Origin: Synechococcus sp. PCC 6312
Lineage (GTDB): Bacteria > Cyanobacteriota > Cyanobacteriia > Thermosynechococcales > Thermosynechococcaceae
DNA: 64,000 nucleotides
Direction: 5' to 3'
NCBI RefSeq assembly: GCF_000316685.1
Contig: NC_019680.1
Span: 2,233,501 to 2,297,500 of the forward strand
Shown: positions 59,163-64,000 of the stretch, piece after piece
How the letters are laid out: every line of letters begins with the position of its first letter
How positions within the stretch are numbered: the stretch's first letter is position 1
Notes under the pieces: model-generated
Databases searched by the model: none
What the model was told of the DNA's origin: nothing
Seen by the model: only the letters and a program-made list of their open reading frames with translations
Made by a program: the position numbers and the translations under genes

Positions 59163-59331
59163 TGGGCTGCAACATGCAAGGGGCGCAATGCGTCAGGTTT
59201 ATCTCGTTCTACTCGTTGGTTGACCAGTTTCGCGCGTGACTTGCTGCGTTGAAAATTGTCTCGTCGATTGGGTTATGGCTTGGGTTCTGGGTGTTAATGT
59301 CCAACCATTATTTCGTTAATTGCAACGAGCA

Positions 59332-59416
59332 GCCCAACAAATCACTGTAGCCGACGGAACGGCGATCGCGATCGGGTGGCCTATTTTTTCACCGCTGCTA
59401 ACTTCAACCATTAGGT
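59332..59416 (-). other. candidate integron attC-like site
   Basis: On the minus strand the site starts ACCTAAT (near RYYYAAC), continues GGTTGAAGTTAGCAGCGG and ends CCGTCGGCTACAGTGATTT followed by GTTGGGC (fits GTTRRRY). The TAA stop of the HTH-ATPase gene falls inside the first box, a common layout in integron cassettes. The middle contains GCGATCGC. A second GTTGGGCTGC at 59161-59170 makes a 10-bp inverted repeat with 59330-59338. No integrase is in the window. The first box deviates by one key base. Confidence 0.4.
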
Positions 59417-60448
59417 ACTAAGAGCACTCGTAGCACGATTAAGCATCTTCTTAACTTCTTCGTTTGCATTCAAGTCAACAATTTCAATTTCCGGGTGCTG
59501 CTTCTTAAAAACCCGAAATACTTCATCCGCAAAAGCTTGGCCTATCGCTTCCACTTCAGAAAAATCAAAGATTACTATCTTGAACTTATCGACATTAGCT
59601 AATAGCCTTTTCGCTTGAGAACGAGATACTAGCCTTTCATCTCTATACTGTGCCAAACGCACAGGGACGACTGTTTTATTGAAGGCATAATCATCTCCAG
59701 ATGAGAAATTGTCAAATACTTGCTTGGAGGTTCTGGAAGTATTATTTTTAAGCTCCATACAAACGGTTGTACCATCTTGGGAACTATCATTCTCAAGAAT
59801 CCAATCTTCGGCCTTGTCGAATTGGTGGGAGAAGTATACACTTCCAGAAAGTATTGCAAATCTATCAAACATTCGAGATGTAAAGAAAATGCCTTCGCCA
59901 CTATGACGATCTGGGTCAGTTGTAAGCTTACCTTTAGCTAACTCAAGAACTGCGTGACGTTCGTCATGTAATTCCAATGACCGCTGAATCTTTCTGAAGA
60001 TTCCTTCGCCATCGTCATGAATCATGATCTCAGTGGATAAAGAAGTCCTTTTGACTTGAATAAATACTTCTGTTCCAGATGAGTGATCTATGGCATTGTT
60101 TAACATTTCAGTGAAGCCATAGATCCAAATATCTTTAACATTATCCGGAAAATTAGACAACAAAGGCTTTATATCAGAACCCCATACAATATCCTCCTCA
60201 AGGGAAGTATCCAAAGAGTATTTTTTGCTCCACTCAAGCAGGGGATGAAGGTCGTAACTTCTGCTATTGGTTGAGCCTTTAAACGAAAGAGCCTTTTGCT
60301 CTACTAAGCACTTGATATGTTTGTTGACAGCTTGCCTAGTGATACCAAATTCTTGCGCTACTAGAGCAGCAATATCCCTTGGATGGTTCTCAACGTTTGT
60401 CAGGATAAATTGGCGAATTTGTTCACCACGCTTTCGCACTTTTGACAC
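59411..60448 (-). CDS. HTH - GHKL ATPase - STAS-like fusion protein
   Basis: The 345-residue protein has three parts. Residues about 8-60 form a winged helix-turn-helix (VAQEFGITRQAVNKHIKCL). Residues about 100-245 form a GHKL ATPase: N-box E114-MLNN (EMLNNAIDH), DDGEGI (145-150) and SGEGIF (183-188). Residues about 255-345 form a DUF4325/STAS-like domain (KFKIVIFDFSEVEAIGQAFA, FKKQHPEIEIVDLN). No phospho-acceptor His domain is present, so it is not a histidine kinase. It looks like an anti-sigma/anti-anti-sigma type switch that also binds DNA. It may be regulatory or defensive; the target is unknown. Confidence 0.72.
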   Translation of the reverse strand: MSKVRKRGEQIRQFILTNVENHPRDIAALVAQEFGITRQAVNKHIKCLVEQKALSFKGSTNSRSYDLHPLLEWSKKYSLDTSLEEDIVWGSDIKPLLSNFPDNVKDIWIYGFTEMLNNAIDHSSGTEVFIQVKRTSLSTEIMIHDDGEGIFRKIQRSLELHDERHAVLELAKGKLTTDPDRHSGEGIFFTSRMFDRFAILSGSVYFSHQFDKAEDWILENDSSQDGTTVCMELKNNTSRTSKQVFDNFSSGDDYAFNKTVVPVRLAQYRDERLVSRSQAKRLLANVDKFKIVIFDFSEVEAIGQAFADEVFRVFKKQHPEIEIVDLNANEEVKKMLNRATSALST

Positions 60449-60537
60449 TTACATCTCTCCCTTTTGTCAAGCTAACCTCTTTTTATTGTCAACCCATATG
60501 ACTCTTGTTGTCAACTTTTTAGATTTAGTTAGTCAGC

Positions 60538-60560
60538 ACCTAACAACCCTGGTGTAGCGG
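60538..60560 (-). other. attC-like border of the ATPase cassette
   Basis: On the minus strand CCGCTACACCAGGGTT runs into GTTAGGT (60544-60538), which fits GTTRRRY. It lies about 90 bp upstream of the HTH-ATPase start, where the left end of an integron cassette would be. A matching RYYYAAC box upstream was not found, so this site would be a half-site. Confidence 0.3.
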
Positions 60561-60621
60561 ATTTCCCGAGACTGGTTGCCGTGAAGGAAAGACCTTGAAA
60601 ACTACTGACTAGGAATGTCAA

Positions 60622-60813
60622 TTGCCACCAGGCCTTGAGTATGTGGATAGTTGGGTGGATTTAAACTATTTCCGGTGCTTCCAACTTATGCGAACGGATG
60701 ACCAGGCCTTGTTTGAAGTTTGGATCGAAGCATGGAGCGATCTGGTTCATTTTGAAATTATCCCAGTGCGGACTTCGGCAGAGGCTTTTCAGCAGATTGC
60801 AAATAAACTCTAG
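60622..60813 (+). pseudogene. DUF3303 protein, N-terminally truncated
   Basis: The 63 residues LPPGLEYVDSWVDLNYFRCF...FEIIPVRTSAEAFQQIANKL match the C-terminal two thirds of a small cyanobacterial family (DUF3303-like) of about 90 residues. The first codon would be TTG, and the in-frame sequence upstream (…ACT GAC TAG GAA TGT CAA) has a stop codon. The usual N-terminal strand is missing. It starts just outside the candidate cassette border at 60538, which may be what cut it. Confidence 0.6.
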
Positions 60814-60887
60814 AGGTCTTCTCTGTCGGCAGGCAGCAAAAGTTCTCGATATAATGCTAAGTAGATATTTTTCCCTCATGCTAGTTT

Positions 60888-61118
60888 ATGAACTACCGAG
60901 ACATCATTACAATTGAGCCTGAAAAACGCGGTGGAAAGCCTTGTGTCCGTGGCCTGCGTATTACAGTCTATGAAGTGCTTGAGTATCTAGCTTCCGAGAT
61001 GACCGAAGCAGAAATTCTTGACGATTTTCCCGATCTGACGCGAGAAGATATAAAAGCCTGCATTGCTTATGCTGCTGACCGTGAGCGTCGGTTGATGACC
61101 GCTTCATTATCTGCATGA
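60888..61118 (+). CDS. DUF433 antitoxin
   Basis: This 76-residue protein is a typical DUF433 (VapB-like) antitoxin: IEPEKRGGKPCVRGLRITVY, then VLEYLASEMTEAEILDDFPD and DIKACIAYAADRERR. Such proteins pair with a DUF5615 PIN-like toxin encoded just downstream. Here only the first codons of that toxin remain (see 61115-61192). It starts at ATG. Confidence 0.88.
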   Translation: MNYRDIITIEPEKRGGKPCVRGLRITVYEVLEYLASEMTEAEILDDFPDLTREDIKACIAYAADRERRLMTASLSA

Positions 61119-61192
61119 AATTACTTTTCGATCAAAAGAACCTTGAGTATCAGTGGGTGCAAAACAATTCCACTTTTGTTTTTTTTGCTTAA
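61115..61192 (+). pseudogene. stub of a DUF5615 PIN-like toxin
   Basis: The ATG overlaps the DUF433 stop (ATGA). The first residues MKLLFDQKNLE match the MKLLFDQNLS start of DUF5615 toxins with one inserted codon. The frame then runs into unrelated AT-rich sequence and stops after 25 codons. The rest of the toxin, about 100 residues with the catalytic acids, is missing. Confidence 0.6.
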
Positions 61193-61410
61193 AATCTTCT
61201 ACTTTCATAATTAAGTATGAGAGATATACTTTACATAAAAGGAATAGTAAATTTTCTATCTCAGTGTGTTGTGGTAATTAAAGGCAATTCTAGTTTAGCA
61301 ATTTTATCAAAAGCTCTTGGATTTGAATCTTAATTAAACAGAAATCAAGAGAAAGAACCAAAACTATTCACATTACTTTGCATTATTAATACATTAGAGG
61401 AATGGTAGAC
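61193..61410. other. AT-rich gene-free stretch
   Basis: No gene was seen between the toxin stub and the psaB terminator. It is strongly AT-rich and probably the right margin of the accessory island. Confidence 0.4.
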
Positions 61411-61446
61411 AAAATAAAAAATCCCCCACCCAAAGGTAGAGGATTT
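61411..61446 (-). terminator. Rho-independent terminator of psaAB
   Basis: On the minus strand AATCCTCTACC pairs with GGTGGGGGATT (11 bp with G-T pairs, loop TTTG), followed by TTTTTATTTT. It lies about 35 bp after the psaB stop. Confidence 0.85.
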
Positions 61447-61478
61447 AAAATTTAGCTAACTAATCAGCAATCAGTTCA

Positions 61479-63707
61479 TCAACCGTACTTCGATGCAGTT
61501 GAAGCAATTAAGAATGCCGCATAGGTCACAATGTAGCCAACGGTGAAGTGAGCTAAACCAACCACCCGGGCCTGGACGATGGAGAGAGCCACTGGCTTAT
61601 CTTTCCAACGCACCAAGTTTGCCAAGGGAGTCCGCTCATGGGCCCAGACGAGAGTTTCAATCAACTCCTGCCAGTAACCCCGCCAGCTAATCAGGAACAT
61701 GAAGCCCGTTGCCCAAACCAAGTGTCCAAAGAGGAACATCCAGGCCCAAACAGAAAGGTTATTGGTTCCGTAGGGGTTGTAACCATTGATTAACTGAGAG
61801 GAGTTCAGCCAGAGATAATCCCGCAGCCAGCCCATCAGGTAGGTAGAAGACTCATTAAACTGAGCCACGTTGCCTTCCCATACACCCAGATGCTTCCAGT
61901 GCCAGTAGAAGGTGACCCAACCAATGGTATTCAGCATCCAGAACATGGACAGGTAGAAGGAATCCCACGCAGAAATGTCGCAAGTACCACCCCGGCCTGG
62001 GCCATCACAAGGGAAGGCATAGCCGAAGTCTTTTTTGTCGGGCATTAACTTGGAACCACGGGCATCCAAGGCACCTTTAACCAAGATCAAGGTGGTGGTG
62101 TGCAGACCCAAGGCAATCGCATGGTGAACCAAGAAGTCTCCCGGCCCAATGGTCAGGAACAACGAGTTCTTGCCACTGTTAATCGCATCCAACCAACCAG
62201 CTAACCAGACATTCCCGTAGTTCGGCCAGGCCGTAGCGGCAATGCTTTCTGGATTAGACAGGAGGGTATCGAAGCCGTAAAGGAGTTTCCCGTGGGCGGC
62301 CTGGATGAACTGGGCAAAGACCGGCTCAATCAGGATTTGCTTTTCGGGTGTGCCAAAGGCAACGACAACATCGTTATGGACATAGAGACCCAAGGTGTGG
62401 AAGCCCAAGAAGAGGGACACCCAGCTTAAGTGGGAAATAATCGCTTCTTTGTGCTGCAACACCCGATCCAAGACATTGCCTTTATTTTGCACCGGGTCAT
62501 AATCCCGAACTAGGAAAATAGCACCGTGAGCAAAGGCCCCGACCATAATGAAGCCAGCAATGTACTGGTGGTGGGTGTAAAGGGCGGCCATGGTTGTGTG
62601 GTCTTGGGCAATGAAGGCATAGGGAGGCAGCGAGTACATGTGCTGCGCTACCAAAGAGGTGATCACCCCTAAGGAAGCCAATGCCAAGGCCAACTGGAAA
62701 TGCAAGGAGTTATTCAGGGTGTCATACAGACCTTGGTGAGGCAGGTTGAACTGACCTTCACTCTTAGCCGAAAGCAATCCAGCTTTACTGTCGAGCATTT
62801 CCTTGATGTTGTGACCAATGCCGAAGTTCGTCCGGTACATATGCCCGGCAACAATAAACAAGACCGCAATGGCCAAGTGGTGGTGAGCCATATCCGTCAA
62901 CCAAAGGGATTCGGTTTGGGGATGGAAGCCACCTAAAAAGGTCAAGATTGCTGTTCCAGAACCCTCGGCTGTGCCAAACAAATGACCAGCAGTATCTGGA
63001 TTTTGAGCATAGACCCCCCAGTTCCCGGTGAAAAAGGGCTGTAAACCCGCCGGGTGAGGCAATGTCGAAAGGAAATTATCCCAACCCACATGCTGTCCCC
63101 GAGATTCGGGAATGGCGACGTGAATTAAGTGTCCGGCCCAGGCCAAGGAACTGACCCCAAACAAACCAGCCAAGTGGTGGTTGAGACGAGACTCAGCATT
63201 TTTGAACCAAGAGAGGCTCGGACGGAATTTCGGTTGCAAGTGCAGCCAGCCAGCAAATAAAGCCAAAGAGGCTAAAACAATCAAGAAGATAGCGCCTTGA
63301 TAGAGGTCGCCGTTGGTGCGCATACCGATGGTGTACCACCAGTGATAAACGCCAGAGTAGGCAATATCAACGGGGTTAGACGCACCGGCTTGGGTAAAGG
63401 CATCGACCGCGCCCTTACCAAATTGGGGATCCCAGATCGCATGGGCGATGGGACGAACATTGAGTGGGTCTTTAATCCACTGCTCAAAGTTGCCTTGCCA
63501 GGCCACGTGGAACAAGCTACCCGATGCCCACAGGAAAATGATTGCCAGATGGCCAAAATGAGAGGCAAAAATCTTTTGATAAAGATTCTCTTCCGTCATA
63601 CCATCATGGGTTTCAAAGTCATGCGCAGTGGCAATCGCGTACCATATCCGCCGTGTGGTCGGATCCTGTGCGAGGTCTTGGCTAAACTTAGGAAATTTAG
63701 TTGCCAT
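61479..63707 (-). CDS. psaB: photosystem I P700 apoprotein A2
   Basis: PsaB is one of the two core proteins of photosystem I, with 11 TM helices. It carries P700 chlorophyll, many antenna chlorophylls and half of the Fx cluster. The 742 residues match the family. The Fx loop is visible as [18 protein letters not shown] (two Cys). The N-terminus is [21 protein letters not shown] longer reading to 63770 would run through the gap to psaA and is rejected. The ATG at 63707 is 23 bp behind the psaA stop. Confidence 0.99.
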   Translation of the reverse strand: MATKFPKFSQDLAQDPTTRRIWYAIATAHDFETHDGMTEENLYQKIFASHFGHLAIIFLWASGSLFHVAWQGNFEQWIKDPLNVRPIAHAIWDPQFGKGAVDAFTQAGASNPVDIAYSGVYHWWYTIGMRTNGDLYQGAIFLIVLASLALFAGWLHLQPKFRPSLSWFKNAESRLNHHLAGLFGVSSLAWAGHLIHVAIPESRGQHVGWDNFLSTLPHPAGLQPFFTGNWGVYAQNPDTAGHLFGTAEGSGTAILTFLGGFHPQTESLWLTDMAHHHLAIAVLFIVAGHMYRTNFGIGHNIKEMLDSKAGLLSAKSEGQFNLPHQGLYDTLNNSLHFQLALALASLGVITSLVAQHMYSLPPYAFIAQDHTTMAALYTHHQYIAGFIMVGAFAHGAIFLVRDYDPVQNKGNVLDRVLQHKEAIISHLSWVSLFLGFHTLGLYVHNDVVVAFGTPEKQILIEPVFAQFIQAAHGKLLYGFDTLLSNPESIAATAWPNYGNVWLAGWLDAINSGKNSLFLTIGPGDFLVHHAIALGLHTTTLILVKGALDARGSKLMPDKKDFGYAFPCDGPGRGGTCDISAWDSFYLSMFWMLNTIGWVTFYWHWKHLGVWEGNVAQFNESSTYLMGWLRDYLWLNSSQLINGYNPYGTNNLSVWAWMFLFGHLVWATGFMFLISWRGYWQELIETLVWAHERTPLANLVRWKDKPVALSIVQARVVGLAHFTVGYIVTYAAFLIASTASKYG

Positions 63708-63730
63708 AGTTAGGTAAAGTCTCCTCGCCC

Positions 63731-64000
<270 letters not shown>

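Noticed and set aside
59161-59338. GTTGGGCTGC / GCAGCCCAAC inverted repeat read as ends of an insertion sequence
   Set aside because: Only about 160 bp lies between, with no transposase and no clear target duplication; one arm is better explained as part of the attC-like site.

Overview
The window comes from a unicellular cyanobacterium. It carries photosystem I genes (psaB and the end of psaA), a cyanobacterial atpI-B-E-G-F-H-A operon with duplicated b-type subunits, rpaB, ycf20, ictB and a cyanobacterial HpsJ-type protein. The style resembles the Thermosynechococcus / Synechococcus PCC 6312 group, but that placement is inference. The DNA is full of the 10-mer CCAGGCCTGG and its halves. In coding DNA it is often read as Gln-Ala-Trp. 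The usual cyanobacterial repeat HIP1 (GCGATCGC) was seen only once, inside an accessory island.

Layout. 1-3.6 kb: divergent LysR regulator and SDR oxidoreductase, then lpdA. 3.9-5.2 kb: accessory patch with an orphan RelN-type antitoxin and two small unknown genes. 5.4-9.6 kb: PMT-type glycosyltransferase, cobQ, dacB. 9.7-16.1 kb: ATP synthase operon ending in a terminator (no gamma subunit gene follows), then ycf20, cutA and rpaB. 16.3-23.2 kb: radA, a decayed vapBC pair, an amino-acid ABC ATPase, pheT, a pentapeptide-repeat protein. 23.3-34.2 kb: large membrane-anchored protein, InrS-like nickel sensor, HpsJ-like protein, APC permease, Holliday-junction-resolvase-like nuclease, a PhrB-type photolyase that has lost three cluster cysteines, Coq4, a CmpR/RbcR-type LysR regulator, an ABC ATPase, a small tyrosine phosphatase. 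34.6-42.4 kb: partly AT-rich cluster of five glycosyltransferases with a PqqD-like protein, an HPr-kinase-like protein and a family-5 nucleotidyltransferase; this looks like part of a peptide- or polysaccharide-modifying system. 42.8-57.5 kb: core metabolism (nadE, TatD, rpsT, ictB, NadD-NrtR fusion, FHA-ABC transporter, hisF, RNase H, anmK, rsmI, ureC). 57.5-61.2 kb: accessory island. 61.5-64 kb: psaB and partial psaA.

The island is the most unusual part. A gene with a C-terminal HEPN-like RNase motif lies between two imperfect direct repeats, and each repeat contains the 3' end of ureC. Next to it, on the opposite strand, a gene fusing HTH, GHKL ATPase and a STAS-like domain has integron attC-like borders. 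Beyond it lie a truncated DUF3303 gene and a DUF433 antitoxin whose toxin is reduced to a stub. With the RelN and VapC remnants, three toxin-antitoxin loci in this window keep the antitoxin while the toxin is lost or broken.
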